Positions 16,461 through 26,545 of a stretch of 64,000 nt of DNA are shown in pieces. Source of the stretch: Pseudomonas oryzihabitans (lineage in GTDB: Bacteria > Pseudomonadota > Gammaproteobacteria > Pseudomonadales > Pseudomonadaceae); assembly GCF_006384975.1 (NCBI RefSeq), contig NZ_CP021645.1, positions 1-64,000 of the forward strand, written 5' to 3'. Under the pieces are notes generated by a model, which worked only from the letters and a program-made list of their open reading frames with translations, was not told the origin of the DNA and did no database searches. Position 1 is the stretch's first letter; each line of letters begins with the position of its first letter. Made by a program: the position numbers and the translations under genes.

Positions 16461-17008
16461 TGGTCGTGATCGAGCAGTACAGGACGGCCGTGCTCGCGGT
16501 CGCCGCTGTCTTCTTGCTCGCCATAGGGATCGGCATCGGCTGGTCCCTGAACGGCTGGCGACTCTCCGGCCAAGTAGCCGAAGCCAAGACCGAGGTCGCG
16601 AACGAGCGCACCGCCCACCAGGCGGACCTGGCCGCCATCTCGAATGCCGCAACGCGCCAGGTCTCCCAGGCGCTGGCGCGGCAGCAGGCCGCCCAGCAGG
16701 CGCTAGCGGCCCTGGACCAGAAATCAACCGAGGAACTCAAGAATGCGAACGCCGAAAATGATCGTCTGCGGGCTAGCCTTGCTGCTGGTGGCCGGGTGCG
16801 GGTTGCGGGCTCCTGCCCAGCCGCTACCGGAGCAATGCCCGCCGCCAGCGCGGCCACCGGCCCCGCCCGCCTGGACGATGCAACCACCGTCGAACTCGCT
16901 TCAGCTGCTGGACGAAACGTTCTCGACATCCGGGCCGGAATCATCGCCGACCAGGCCGCGCTGAGGGCATTGCAGCAGTACGTGCGCGAGGTTTGCTTGA
17001 AACAATAG
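16460..17008 (+). CDS. Rz-like inner-membrane spanin
   Basis: 182 residues with a single N-terminal membrane helix (about residues 10-30, TAVLAVAAVFLLAIGIGIGW) and a long periplasmic coiled coil rich in Ala, Gln and Glu. This is the i-spanin layout: it links to the outer-membrane lipoprotein Rz1 and fuses membranes at lysis. The Rz1 gene is nested inside it in another frame, which strongly supports the call. Confidence 0.8.
   Translation: MVVIEQYRTAVLAVAAVFLLAIGIGIGWSLNGWRLSGQVAEAKTEVANERTAHQADLAAISNAATRQVSQALARQQAAQQALAALDQKSTEELKNANAENDRLRASLAAGGRVRVAGSCPAATGAMPAASAATGPARLDDATTVELASAAGRNVLDIRAGIIADQAALRALQQYVREVCLKQ
16743..16964 (+). CDS. Rz1-like outer-membrane spanin lipoprotein (nested)
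   Basis: 73 residues encoded entirely inside the Rz-like gene in a different frame. It has a signal peptide with lipobox (MIVCGLALLLVAGC, cleavage before the Cys) and a proline-rich mature part (PLPEQCPPPARPPAPP), the classic o-spanin signature. With Rz it forms the periplasm-spanning complex that disrupts the outer membrane. Confidence 0.8.
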   Translation: MRTPKMIVCGLALLLVAGCGLRAPAQPLPEQCPPPARPPAPPAWTMQPPSNSLQLLDETFSTSGPESSPTRPR

Positions 17009-17176
17009 GGGATTGAGTGTCGGCAGAACGCCGGAGAGGGGCGATAGGGGCAATCAAAACCCCGGCTGGAAGCCGCATTCCATCGTTTGCATAAGCACAG
17101 AAAGCGGCGAAATTTGCTGGGCTTTAGTAGCCACTGTTGCGATGAAAATCAATGACTTAGGCCGGAATGGTCCCCT

Positions 17177-17266
17177 GCATGGGGTGCAAGGGGTCGAGTG
17201 TTCGAATCACTCCGTCCCGACCAAAAACATAGAAAATCCAACCACTTAGCGGTGGTTGGATTTTTT
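17177..17266 (+). other. probable prophage attR: displaced 3' half of tRNA-Pro(GGG) with terminator
   Basis: From about 17177 the sequence reads as the 3' half of tRNA-Pro(GGG): anticodon loop with GGG, T arm GTTCGAATC, acceptor end TCCCGACCA at 17215-17223. No 5' half lies upstream. A terminator hairpin follows (AATCCAACCAC paired with GTGGTTGGATT, then Ts, about 17235-17266). Tyrosine integrases often use tRNA 3' ends; the intact tRNA should be at the left prophage end outside the window. The tRNA identity rests on recall of Pseudomonas tRNA-Pro. Confidence 0.75.
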
Positions 17267-17556
17267 TATGCGCGTTGGTTTTTACGAACGTCCCAAATTT
17301 GCCCCACTTTTTGCCCCTCTTGTGTTCTGAGGTTCCGAAGGCCCTTTCAGGGAAGGCTCCGCACGCTATGTCTGCAAGCCTTGCTCCGTAATAGCGGCGA
17401 AGGAAGACATGATTGACTGTTGCGACCTTTCGAATGACGCTGGCAGTAATGCGAATTTATCGTGTCCATCTCCGTAGGATGAAGTGCCCCAATCGCGCGA
17501 TGACGGTCAAATGCTCAGTGGAAATTCGTTGCTCTATGCCAGATCGCCATGGCTTA
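17267..17556. other. gap between attR and IS element
   Basis: No supported gene. The open frames here are short and have no recognised product. This is the host side of the prophage junction, or debris of earlier mobile-element insertions. Confidence 0.5.
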
Positions 17557-18466
17557 GGCTCTGTACGAAAAATCTGAACGAGTAAAGTTGTCGCCATGAC
17601 AGGCTGGAGGGCCGCATGGCAAAGCGTTACGAACTCCCGGATGACGCGTGGGAGCTGATCGCAGATTTTGTTTCGCCCGAGCAGAAGAGGGGGCGGCCAC
17701 GCAGTAATGACCGGCTGATGCTCAGTGGCATCTTCTGGATCCTGTGTTCAGGTGCCGCCTGGCGCGACCTACCCGAGCGGTTCGGCCCCTGGTCGACGGT
17801 GTATCAGCGATTTCGTGACTGGCGAGATGAAGGTACGTTCGATCAGGTTCTCGAGCGCTTACACGTTCGCCTGAATCAGAAAGGGCTGATTAACCTGGAC
17901 ACCTGGATGATTGACTCCACCGTCGTACGCGCAACCCGAGTCTCTTCTGGCGCCGGGAAAAGAGGCGGCCAGAAGAGCCGGTAGACCATGCGCTGGGGCG
18001 CAGCAGAGGTGGCCTGACCACCAAGATCCACATGATTTGCGACGCCAGCGGCGCCCCCCTACGCTTTATGTTGTCGCCGGGTCAGGCCAGCGACATCTCC
18101 CAGGCCCAGGCACTTCTGGATCAGGTGCGCCTCCCCGGCAAGCCAGGCCGCCCCCGCAAGCGCTGCCGCTGGTTGCTGGCAGACAAGGGCTACGATGCCG
18201 AACACTTGCGCCAGTACTGCGACCGTTACCGGATGAGGCCTGTGATTCCGCTGCGAACGATGAAACGCAAGCCCAAGCCAGGACTGCCAAGGCTGTTCGA
18301 CCGTCCGAAATACCGGCAGCGCAACATCATCGAGCGGATGTTCGGCTGGCTGAAGGAGAGTCGCAGGATTGGCACTCGCTACGACAAGCTGGCAAAAAGT
18401 TTCGCTGCGATGGTCACGCTCGCTTGCACGCTGCGCTGTCTACGCCAGTATTTTTCGTACAGAGCC
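17557..18466 (+). mobile_element. complete IS5-family (IS427-type) insertion sequence, 910 bp
   Basis: Terminal inverted repeats GGCTCTGTACGAAAAAT at 17557 and its exact reverse complement ending at 18466. The element is flanked by TA on both sides (17555-17556 and 18467-18468), the target duplication expected for the IS427 group. It carries two transposase frames that must be joined by frameshifting, also typical of the group. It appears complete and possibly active. Related ends are found in two MITE-like sequences at 38193-38333 and 42168-42215. Confidence 0.9.
17616..17984 (+). CDS. IS5-family transposase, OrfA part
   Basis: N-terminal half of the transposase: MAKRYELPDDAWELIADFVS, then RGRPRSNDRLMLSGIFWILC and GAAWRDLPERFGPWSTVYQR, the DUF4096-like region of IS427 elements. 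It includes the first DDE Asp in LDTWMIDSTVVRA. It stops at TAG 17982-17984. The continuation (PEEPVDHALGRSRGGLTTK) lies in the -1 frame starting around 17969, so a shift near the GGGAAAAGA stretch (17955-17963) should give the full enzyme. Confidence 0.85.
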   Translation: MAKRYELPDDAWELIADFVSPEQKRGRPRSNDRLMLSGIFWILCSGAAWRDLPERFGPWSTVYQRFRDWRDEGTFDQVLERLHVRLNQKGLINLDTWMIDSTVVRATRVSSGAGKRGGQKSR

Positions 18467-18469
18467 TAA
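18032..18469 (+). CDS. IS5-family transposase, OrfB part
   Basis: C-terminal catalytic half: KIHMICDASGAPLRFMLSPG, LLADKGYDAEHLR with the second DDE Asp, then RNIIERMFGWLKESRRIGTR with the catalytic Glu in the Y(2)R(3)E(6)K-like region. The frame is open from before 17969 without its own good start and ribosome site, as expected for a frameshift-fused product. Its stop codon TAA is formed by the element end plus the TA target duplication. Confidence 0.85.
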   Translation: MICDASGAPLRFMLSPGQASDISQAQALLDQVRLPGKPGRPRKRCRWLLADKGYDAEHLRQYCDRYRMRPVIPLRTMKRKPKPGLPRLFDRPKYRQRNIIERMFGWLKESRRIGTRYDKLAKSFAAMVTLACTLRCLRQYFSYRA

Positions 18470-18470
18470 G

Positions 18471-18991
18471 ACCAGCAAGACGGTGGCCGCGCAGTTCCTG
18501 CGCAATCTGATCAACGCCGTGCCCTATATCCTGCATAGGTGCTGACTGACAACGGTATTCAATTTACGAACCGGGCGTGTGATCGGTACGCGCCTGATCA
18601 CCTCTTTGGCCGGGTTTGCCTCGAGAACGGCATTGAACATCGGCTTACCAAGATCAAACATCCGTAGACCAATGGACAGGTCGAGCGGATGAACCGGACC
18701 CTCAAGGAAGCCACTGTCAAACGCTTCCACTACGACGATCACATGCAGTTGCAACAGCACTTGGCCCACTTCATTGATGCCTACAACTTCGGCCGTAGAC
18801 TCAAGGCGTTGAAGGGGCTGACGCCGTACGAATTCATCTGCAAGCAGTGGGCAGCCGAGCCCCAGCGGTTCAGGATTGATCCGGTCCATCAAATGCCGGG
18901 ACTGTACAGTCTACCGATCCCCCTGCAGGCAGGCGCAGCACCGACCGTACGAGAGACCAAAGGGAAGGGGCCGAACAGGCCGGCGGGTTGA
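18471..18991 (+). pseudogene. IS481-family transposase remnant (C-terminal part)
   Basis: Reads as the C-terminal integrase core of an IS481-type transposase: LTDNGIQFTN, then LENGIEHRLTKIKHP, TNGQVERMNRTLKEATVKRF and LAHFIDAYNFGRRLKALKGL, ending about 18991. An in-frame TAG at 18665-18667 replaces a conserved Trp codon, another stop lies upstream at about 18536, and the N-terminal part with the first catalytic Asp is missing. The intact IS5-type element abuts it. Confidence 0.7.
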
Positions 18992-19020
18992 AGCGGTGAC
19001 TGCCGAGCAGGCAGAGGCCA

Positions 19021-19302
19021 TTGGCCCGAACGTGGCGGTCGAGCGATTCACCTAGCTGGGCGCCAAGGGCTGCACCTCTTTGGCCGCCGGCCAGGGCCGC
19101 GCTGACGCCGCGTGCTACGACCGACAGTGGCGATGGCCGTACTGGCTTCCAGGGCGGGATACGATTTTGGGGGAGTGCCACGCAGGCACAACAAGACATC
19201 GGCCGGTTTCTGATGCAACGCTACAACTGAAAGCGGCCGCATCGATTCACTGGCGGGCTGCCGCCCGCCGGTGCCGCGAAAACTCCAAACCAGTGTCCGG
19301 GA
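19021..19302 (+). pseudogene. IS3-family transposase remnant
   Basis: QAQQDIGRFLMQRYN, stop (19228-19230), then KRPHRFTGGLPPAG and NQCPGS matches the C-terminal end of IS3-family transposases (consensus ..D..YL..RYN..RPH..NGG..P), with a stop in place of a conserved Trp. Upstream sequence is too degenerate to read. It lies directly at the 3' end of the LysR gene. Confidence 0.5.
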
Positions 19303-20241
19303 TCAGTCGAGCACTACAGACTGATCGCCGGAATTGGCAGTGCTACCCAACCCTATCCGTACTTGGCGCAGAAACCAACTCAACGCCGTGGACTGGTTAC
19401 TGCGCGAATGCCAGTGCAGGGTCACTTCGAAAGCGGGTACATCGAAAGGGAGTTCCAGTGTCTTGAGCTGACCATGCAGCGGCATTTCGCAAAAGCTTTC
19501 GGCGATCTGGCTGGGAAGGATGACCAGCAGCTCGGTGCCCGGAATCAACCGGGGTAGTACCGAGAAATGAGGTAGGCGCAGTTTGATGCGACGCTCCACG
19601 CCCAGGCGTTGCAGCGCTTCCTCGGCCATGCCGTGCCCCGAGGTGCGGGTGACTTGAACATGGGGCTCGGCCAGGAACTGCTGCATGTTCATGGTCTCAC
19701 CGATGCGCGGATGGGCCGCATCCAGCAGGCAGACGTAGCGCTCCTTCATCAGCACATGGGAGGCCATGCCTGTTTCGCTGAGCTTCCTGCTGCAGATCGC
19801 GGCGTCGATGTGGCCGTCATTCAACCAGGTCCCGACCTGGTCGATTTCGAGCGGTACTACCTCCAGTTCGATATTTGGCGCCAGGCTGCCCAGGTGTTCC
19901 ATCAGCCGAGGCAACAGCGCCATTTCGCCAAGGTCGGACAGTGCCAGGCGAAACTGGCGCTGCGAATGCTCAGGCTCGAACTTACGGGCTTCGCCCACCA
20001 CCGAATCGATGCAGCGGGAAGCCTCCTTGAAACCGCCATACAGCTGTGTGGCTAGCCGGGTCGGCTGCATGCCCAGGCGGTTGCGTACGAACAGAGCGTC
20101 ATCGAACTGCTCCCTGAGCTTGGCCAGGGCATAACTGACGGATGGCTGGGTCACGAACAGCCGCTGCGCGGCGGTAGTCACGCTCTGGGTTTCATAAAGG
20201 GCGATGAAGGTGGTGATGAGGTTGAGATCGAGACTGCTCAT
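19303..20241 (-). CDS. LysR-type regulator, probable control of the mdlC operon
   Basis: 312 residues from ATG 20241 (AGG seven bases upstream; GTG 20247 is an alternative). The N-terminal winged HTH (residues about 4-63: LDLNLITTFIALYETQSVTT..FVTQPSVSYALAKLREQF) is followed by a substrate-binding domain (FRLALSDLGEMALLPRLMEH). The FRLALSDLGEMALLPRL pattern resembles LysR proteins of aromatic degradation. It is divergent from mdlC with 165 bases between, so it most likely senses an aromatic acid and activates mdlC, the MFS gene and the aldehyde dehydrogenase gene. The C-terminus abuts transposon debris and may be altered. Confidence 0.8.
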   Translation of the reverse strand: MSSLDLNLITTFIALYETQSVTTAAQRLFVTQPSVSYALAKLREQFDDALFVRNRLGMQPTRLATQLYGGFKEASRCIDSVVGEARKFEPEHSQRQFRLALSDLGEMALLPRLMEHLGSLAPNIELEVVPLEIDQVGTWLNDGHIDAAICSRKLSETGMASHVLMKERYVCLLDAAHPRIGETMNMQQFLAEPHVQVTRTSGHGMAEEALQRLGVERRIKLRLPHFSVLPRLIPGTELLVILPSQIAESFCEMPLHGQLKTLELPFDVPAFEVTLHWHSRSNQSTALSWFLRQVRIGLGSTANSGDQSVVLD

Positions 20242-22019
<1,778 letters not shown>

Positions 22020-22078
22020 TCCGCAGGGGCCATCACGGCCCCTGTAACCCCCTGACATAACAACAAGAAGAGCTGAAG

Positions 22079-23413
22079 ATGACTCAGAAACGTGCGCTGG
22101 ACATTGCCGGGGCCGCGCCCCTTGGCAAACTTCATTACACCCTACTGTTCTGGTGTTCCTTCATCATGCTGTTCGATGGCTATGACCTGGTCATCTACGG
22201 GGCGGTGGTGCCCCGCCTGATGGAGGAGTGGTCCTTGACGCCCGTGGTCGCCGGCTGGATGGGGAGCGCTGCGTTGTTCGGCATGATGTTCGGTGCTGTC
22301 GCGGTTGGCCCTCAGGCTGACCGACTGGGACGACGCAAAGTGATCCTTGGCTCGATGGGCCTCGCCAGCCTCTGTGCCCTGGGTACGGCCTTCACGTGGG
22401 ATGCACCGAGCTTCGCCCTGGCGCGTTTCATTACCGGAGTGGGGCTGGGCGGAGCGATTCCCAACATCGTCGCCTTGATGAATGACCTGGCACCGACCGC
22501 TCGACGCAACTCGCTGACCACCATCATGCTCAGCTTCTACTCGGTTGGCGCGATGATCTCCGCGTTGGTCGCCATGCTGATCATCCCCCGTTATGGCTGG
22601 GAAGCTACCTTCATCATCGGCGGTCTACCGCTGTTGTTCCTGCCTTGGTTGGCGCGGCAATTACCCGAGTCGCTGCACTTTTTGCTGGAAAAGGATCGCA
22701 CTGCCGCCAGCCGGCTGCTCAGGCGCATCGATCCACGAGTGGACATCCACCAGGTCAATCTGGACGCACCGGTCAGGACTTCTTCTGCTGCGCCACTCTC
22801 GCGTCTTTTCACCGAAGGCCGTGGGGTCGGCACCCTGTTCCTATGGCTGGGCTTCGGTATGTGCCTGTTGATGGTTTACGGACTCAACACCTGGTTACCC
22901 AAGATCATGGTTGCCGGCGGCTTCGAGCTGGGTTCCAGCCTGATGTTCCTGGTGACCTTGAACATCGGCGCTACAGCGGGAGCCTTGGGTGGCGGCTGGC
23001 TGGCCGATCGCTGGGGCTGCAAACAGACGCTGATACTGTTCTTCCTGCTTGCCGTGGTGTCCTTGTGCACCTTGGGTATCAAACCCGGACCGTTGTTGTT
23101 GAACGTCATGTTGCTGATCGCCGGGGCCACCACCATCGGCACCTTGGCGGTGATCCATGCCTTCGCTGCTCAGCAGTACCCCAGCGAAATCCGCTCCACC
23201 GGCGTCAGCTGGTGCTCGGCCATCGGCCGCTTCGGTGGTGTCGCAGGCCCAACGCTAGGGGGGCTGATGTTGAGCATGAACCTACCGCTGCAACTCAATT
23301 TCATCCTCTGCGCAGTGCCTGGCGTGATCGCCATCATCGCGATCGCGATGATCCGCAAGGGGCGTGGCGCCCTACCTGCCAGGCAAAGGCGGGCATTGGA
23401 TGCGCAGCCTTGA
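22079..23413 (+). CDS. MFS aromatic-acid:H+ symporter (AAHS family)
   Basis: 444 residues, 12 predicted membrane helices. MLFDGYDLVIYGAVVPRLME near residue 30 is the conserved D-x-YD motif of AAHS carriers such as BenK, PcaK and MhpT. GPQADRLGRRKVILGSMG is the MFS loop 2-3 motif. It follows mdlC by 59 bases, including a GAAGAG ribosome site, and precedes the aldehyde dehydrogenase, so it probably imports mandelate, benzoylformate or benzoate. The exact substrate cannot be read from the sequence. Confidence 0.82.
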   Translation: MTQKRALDIAGAAPLGKLHYTLLFWCSFIMLFDGYDLVIYGAVVPRLMEEWSLTPVVAGWMGSAALFGMMFGAVAVGPQADRLGRRKVILGSMGLASLCALGTAFTWDAPSFALARFITGVGLGGAIPNIVALMNDLAPTARRNSLTTIMLSFYSVGAMISALVAMLIIPRYGWEATFIIGGLPLLFLPWLARQLPESLHFLLEKDRTAASRLLRRIDPRVDIHQVNLDAPVRTSSAAPLSRLFTEGRGVGTLFLWLGFGMCLLMVYGLNTWLPKIMVAGGFELGSSLMFLVTLNIGATAGALGGGWLADRWGCKQTLILFFLLAVVSLCTLGIKPGPLLLNVMLLIAGATTIGTLAVIHAFAAQQYPSEIRSTGVSWCSAIGRFGGVAGPTLGGLMLSMNLPLQLNFILCAVPGVIAIIAIAMIRKGRGALPARQRRALDAQP

Positions 23414-23462
23414 GAGGCCAGGATTTTAAGCAGCGTGTTTTCACCGACTCGAAGGAGCCGCG

Positions 23463-23543
23463 ATGAAGATTGCGATTGCAGGGGCAGGGGCGATGGGAGG
23501 TCTGTTTGGCGCGCCTCGCGACCCAGCGCAACGAAATGTCTAA
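23463..23543 (+). pseudogene. truncated 2-dehydropantoate 2-reductase-like N-terminus
   Basis: MKIAIAGAGAMGGLFGA, then PRDPAQRNV and a stop: 26 codons. The first 17 residues are the Rossmann GxGxxG start of ketopantoate reductase (PanE/ApbA family), which is normally about 300 residues. It sits on a GAAGGAGCCGCG ribosome site, so it was once the next gene of the operon. The rest was deleted at the point where the aldehyde dehydrogenase gene begins. Confidence 0.65.
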
Positions 23544-23590
23544 AGACCTTATCGACGATGCTCATCTCACTTCATAAAAAGAGGTAATTC

Positions 23591-25066
23591 ATGACTCACC
23601 TTGCCAATCGATTCCCGGTCTTCGATCAACAGTTCATTGCCGGACAATGGCGTGATGGTCGCGATGGCAGTGTGCTGCAAGTGACCAATCCGTTCGACGG
23701 TAGTCAGTTGGCCCAGATTGTCCAGGCTGATCGTGACGACCTCGACGAGGCCTACCGCAAGGCCGCCGAAGCCCAGGTGAAGTGGGCCGCTACCGGGCCT
23801 GCCGAGCGGGCCGCGGTGATGCATCGGGTGGTGCAGCTGTTCGATGAGCACCGCGAAGCCATCATCGACTGGATCATCCGTGAATCCGGCAGTACCCGGA
23901 TCAAGGCGCAGATCGAGTGGGGCGCGGCCCGCGGCATCACCCTGGAGTCGGCCTCCTTCCCGGCACGCGTCCATGGTCGGCTATTGCCATCCAACGTGCC
24001 CGGCAAGGAAAACCGTGTCTATCGCGAAGCCCTGGGCGTAGTGGGCGTGATCAGCCCCTGGAACTTCCCGTTGCACCTGTCGCAACGCTCCGTGGCGCCC
24101 GCCTTGGCGTTGGGTAATGCGGTGGTGATCAAGCCCGCGAGCGACACCCCGGTCACGGGGGGATTGCTGCTGGCCAGTCTCTACGAGGCGGCGGGCCTGC
24201 CTGCGGGGCTGCTCAGCGTGGTGGTCGGCGCAGGATCCAAGATCGGCGATGCCTTCGTCGAGCATGAAGTGCCGAAGTTCATCTCCTTCACCGGCTCGAC
24301 GCCAATCGGTCTGAACATCGGCCGGCTGGCGTCGGGTGGCAAGCATCTCAAGCATGTCGCGCTCGAGTTGGGTGGCAACAGTCCCTTCGTGGTCTTGGCC
24401 GATGCCGATCTGGAGCAGGCTGTCAGCGCCGCGGTGATGGGCAAGTTCCTGCACCAGGGACAGATCTGCATGGCGATCAACCGGATCATCGTCGAGGACG
24501 GGATCTACGATGCCTTCGTCCAGCGCTACGCTGAAAAGGTCAAGGCGTTGAAGGTCGGCAACCCGCACGACGCTGATACGGTGATCGGTCCGATCATCAA
24601 TGCCAAGCAGTTGCAGGGCTTGCTGCAAAAGGTCTCACGCGCCAAGGAAGAGGGTGCTCGCGCGGTGGTCGAAGGCGAGGTGCAGGGTCAGTTGCTGCCG
24701 CCCCATGTGTTCGCTGAGGTCACCCGGGACATGGAGATAGCCCGCGAAGAGATCTTTGGACCCCTGGTTGGTATTCAGCGTGCCCGCGATGAAGCCCACG
24801 CTCTGGAGTTGGCCAATGACAGCGAATTCGGTCTGTCCAGCGCGGTGTTCAGCGGCGATATCGAGCGGGCAGTACGCTTCGCGCGGCAGGTCAAGGCCGG
24901 TATGACCCATGTCAATGACATCCCGGTGAATGACGAAGCCCATGCGCCCTTCGGTGGCGAAAAGAACTCTGGACTTGGCCGCTTCAATGGTGACTGGGCC
25001 ATCGAAGAGTTCACCAAGGACCATTGGATCAGCGTACAAGGCAGTCCGCGCCGCTATCCCTTCTGA
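23591..25066 (+). CDS. NAD(P)-dependent aromatic aldehyde dehydrogenase, copy 1
   Basis: 491-residue aldehyde dehydrogenase; in this context it should oxidise benzaldehyde from MdlC to benzoate. Family features: [19 protein letters not shown], the cofactor region [16 protein letters not shown], general base Glu259 in ALELGGNSP, and nucleophile Cys293 in [11 protein letters not shown]. It resembles XylC/vanillin dehydrogenase types and not the class-3 MdlD of P. putida. A copy with five amino-acid differences (Q39P, K318R, K339N, R379Q, G484A) lies at 50139-51614. Confidence 0.85.
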   Translation: MTHLANRFPVFDQQFIAGQWRDGRDGSVLQVTNPFDGSQLAQIVQADRDDLDEAYRKAAEAQVKWAATGPAERAAVMHRVVQLFDEHREAIIDWIIRESGSTRIKAQIEWGAARGITLESASFPARVHGRLLPSNVPGKENRVYREALGVVGVISPWNFPLHLSQRSVAPALALGNAVVIKPASDTPVTGGLLLASLYEAAGLPAGLLSVVVGAGSKIGDAFVEHEVPKFISFTGSTPIGLNIGRLASGGKHLKHVALELGGNSPFVVLADADLEQAVSAAVMGKFLHQGQICMAINRIIVEDGIYDAFVQRYAEKVKALKVGNPHDADTVIGPIINAKQLQGLLQKVSRAKEEGARAVVEGEVQGQLLPPHVFAEVTRDMEIAREEIFGPLVGIQRARDEAHALELANDSEFGLSSAVFSGDIERAVRFARQVKAGMTHVNDIPVNDEAHAPFGGEKNSGLGRFNGDWAIEEFTKDHWISVQGSPRRYPF

Positions 25067-25123
25067 CGTAAGTCTCTGCAGCAGTTTCAAGCCCGTCCCT
25101 CATCAGGGCTGAAGGGAAACCCA

Positions 25124-25151
25124 CCCCGTGGCATCAGGCGATGCCACGGGG
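25124..25151. terminator. inverted repeat between convergent genes
   Basis: CCCCGTGGCAT (25124-25134) pairs exactly with ATGCCACGGGG (25141-25151) around a six-base loop. It lies between the ends of the aldehyde dehydrogenase and mdlB genes, so it can end both transcripts, although no long T run follows. Confidence 0.6.
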
Positions 25152-25180
25152 CCCTTCGCAGAACGCCACGGCGTCTATGC

Positions 25181-26308
25181 TCAAGACGCTCGGATCACAT
25201 GAGCCGACGACAACCCCGCAACCGATGCACAGCCCATATTGGCCAGAGTTCGACTCATCTCATCCTTGAAAATATTCAATACAGCGCTGGCCCCAGCTTC
25301 GCCAGCGGCAGCCAGTCCATAGAGCAGGGGGCGCCCCAGAAGCACGCCCTTCGCGCCGAGTGCCAGTGCTTTCACCACGTCGGATCCACGGCGGAACCCG
25401 CTGTCTATGAGCACCTTACCGGGATGAGCCTGGGCGATTTCTTGAAGCGTCGCCAAAGGCGAACAGCTTGAATCGAGTTGGCGCCCCCCGTGATTCGAGA
25501 GGATAAGCCCATCAGCACCCAGTTCGATGCAACGAGAGGCATCATCGGGGTGCAGAATGCCTTTGACCAAAAGACGATAGGGCCAGATCTGGCGCAGTCT
25601 TTTCAGCGAATCCCAAGCAAAACTCGCATCCATTTTCCGCGACAGAAGCGCCGCCTGAAGTTCCACGTCGTGGGCTTCCTGGCTGGCGAAATTGGCCATT
25701 TGTGGCATCCCCCCGGTCAGCAGGCGCCAAGACCAACGCGGATGCAGCATGCCATCGAGCATTATCTTGGGGGTGTACTTGAATGGCAGACCGAAGCCAC
25801 TGCGCAGGTCGCGTTCTCTCTTACCGTTCACTGCAACGTCGGTCGTCAAAACCAGGGTTCGGTAGCCGGCCGCCAATGCCCGGGCGACAAGTTGTTCGGC
25901 CAGTGTCGGGTGCACCACGTACAGTTGGAACCAGAGGTCCCCGCCAACCTGGTCGGCTACCTCTTCGATGGACGCGTTGGCGGCAGTGGACAGAATGAAG
26001 GGGATACCTGCCTTCTTCGCCGCACGAGCGAGCTCGAGATCGCCCTTCGGCCAAAAAGCACCGTTGAGTCCCGTAGGAGCGACCATCAGAGGTAATGCCT
26101 GCCGTTCGCCGAACACCTCCGTAGCAAGATCCTGCTCAGCCACGTTTACCAGGCGTCGCGGAAGAAATTCCAGGCGGTCAAAAGCCTTCAGATTGCGTTG
26201 AAGACCTTTTTCATCATCAGCACCACCCTCCAGATAATCAAAAATCATCTTGGGTAAGCGTTTTTGTGCGAGTTTTCGATAGCCTTCGACGTTAAAAGCT
26301 GAGCTCAT
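25181..26308 (-). CDS. mdlB: FMN-dependent (S)-mandelate dehydrogenase
   Basis: 375 residues, FMN alpha-hydroxy-acid dehydrogenase that oxidises mandelate to benzoylformate. FNVEGYRKLAQKRLPKMIFD at the N-terminus, Tyr25 in DYLEGGA, WFQLYVVHP, TDVAVNGKRERDLRSGF with the substrate Arg, and His273/Arg276 in SNHGGRQLD correspond to the catalytic residues of P. putida MdlB. A segment at about residues 175-215 (LDGMLHPRWSWRLLTGGMP) is the membrane-binding loop of the mandelate branch, so the protein is probably attached to the inner membrane. ATG 26308 has an AAAGGA ribosome site. Convergent with the aldehyde dehydrogenase gene. Confidence 0.9.
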   Translation of the reverse strand: MSSAFNVEGYRKLAQKRLPKMIFDYLEGGADDEKGLQRNLKAFDRLEFLPRRLVNVAEQDLATEVFGERQALPLMVAPTGLNGAFWPKGDLELARAAKKAGIPFILSTAANASIEEVADQVGGDLWFQLYVVHPTLAEQLVARALAAGYRTLVLTTDVAVNGKRERDLRSGFGLPFKYTPKIMLDGMLHPRWSWRLLTGGMPQMANFASQEAHDVELQAALLSRKMDASFAWDSLKRLRQIWPYRLLVKGILHPDDASRCIELGADGLILSNHGGRQLDSSCSPLATLQEIAQAHPGKVLIDSGFRRGSDVVKALALGAKGVLLGRPLLYGLAAAGEAGASAVLNIFKDEMSRTLANMGCASVAGLSSAHVIRAS

Positions 26309-26512
26309 CTCATTCCTTTAGGCTGAATTCGCCAGAAAATAGACTTCAATCTAGACAGCAGCCCTGAATTCATCAAATCCATAGTTTCCGACTTTATATA
26401 GAGGTCATCTATGGCGTAGAGCGGGTCACCTGGATCACACCGCTCCGTCATTCGTGATGACAGAGCGCGGCCAGCAGATCGCATCTGAACGTGATCGTGT
26501 TTCTGAGCGCAA

Positions 26513-26538
26513 AAGCCCGCTGGGGATAATTCGGGCTT
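26513..26538 (-). terminator. terminator after the MFS gene
   Basis: AAGCCCG (26513-26519) pairs with CGGGCTT (26532-26538); read leftward, the stem is followed by TTTT. It separates the MFS/nitrilase transcript from mdlB, which has its own AT-rich promoter region at 26309-26420. Confidence 0.65.
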
Positions 26539-26545
26539 TCCCGTT

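Noticed and set aside
23591..25066. assignment of the aldehyde dehydrogenase as MdlD
   Set aside because: MdlD of P. putida is a shorter class-3 enzyme of different sequence. The reaction may be the same, but the gene is not orthologous, so no symbol was given.
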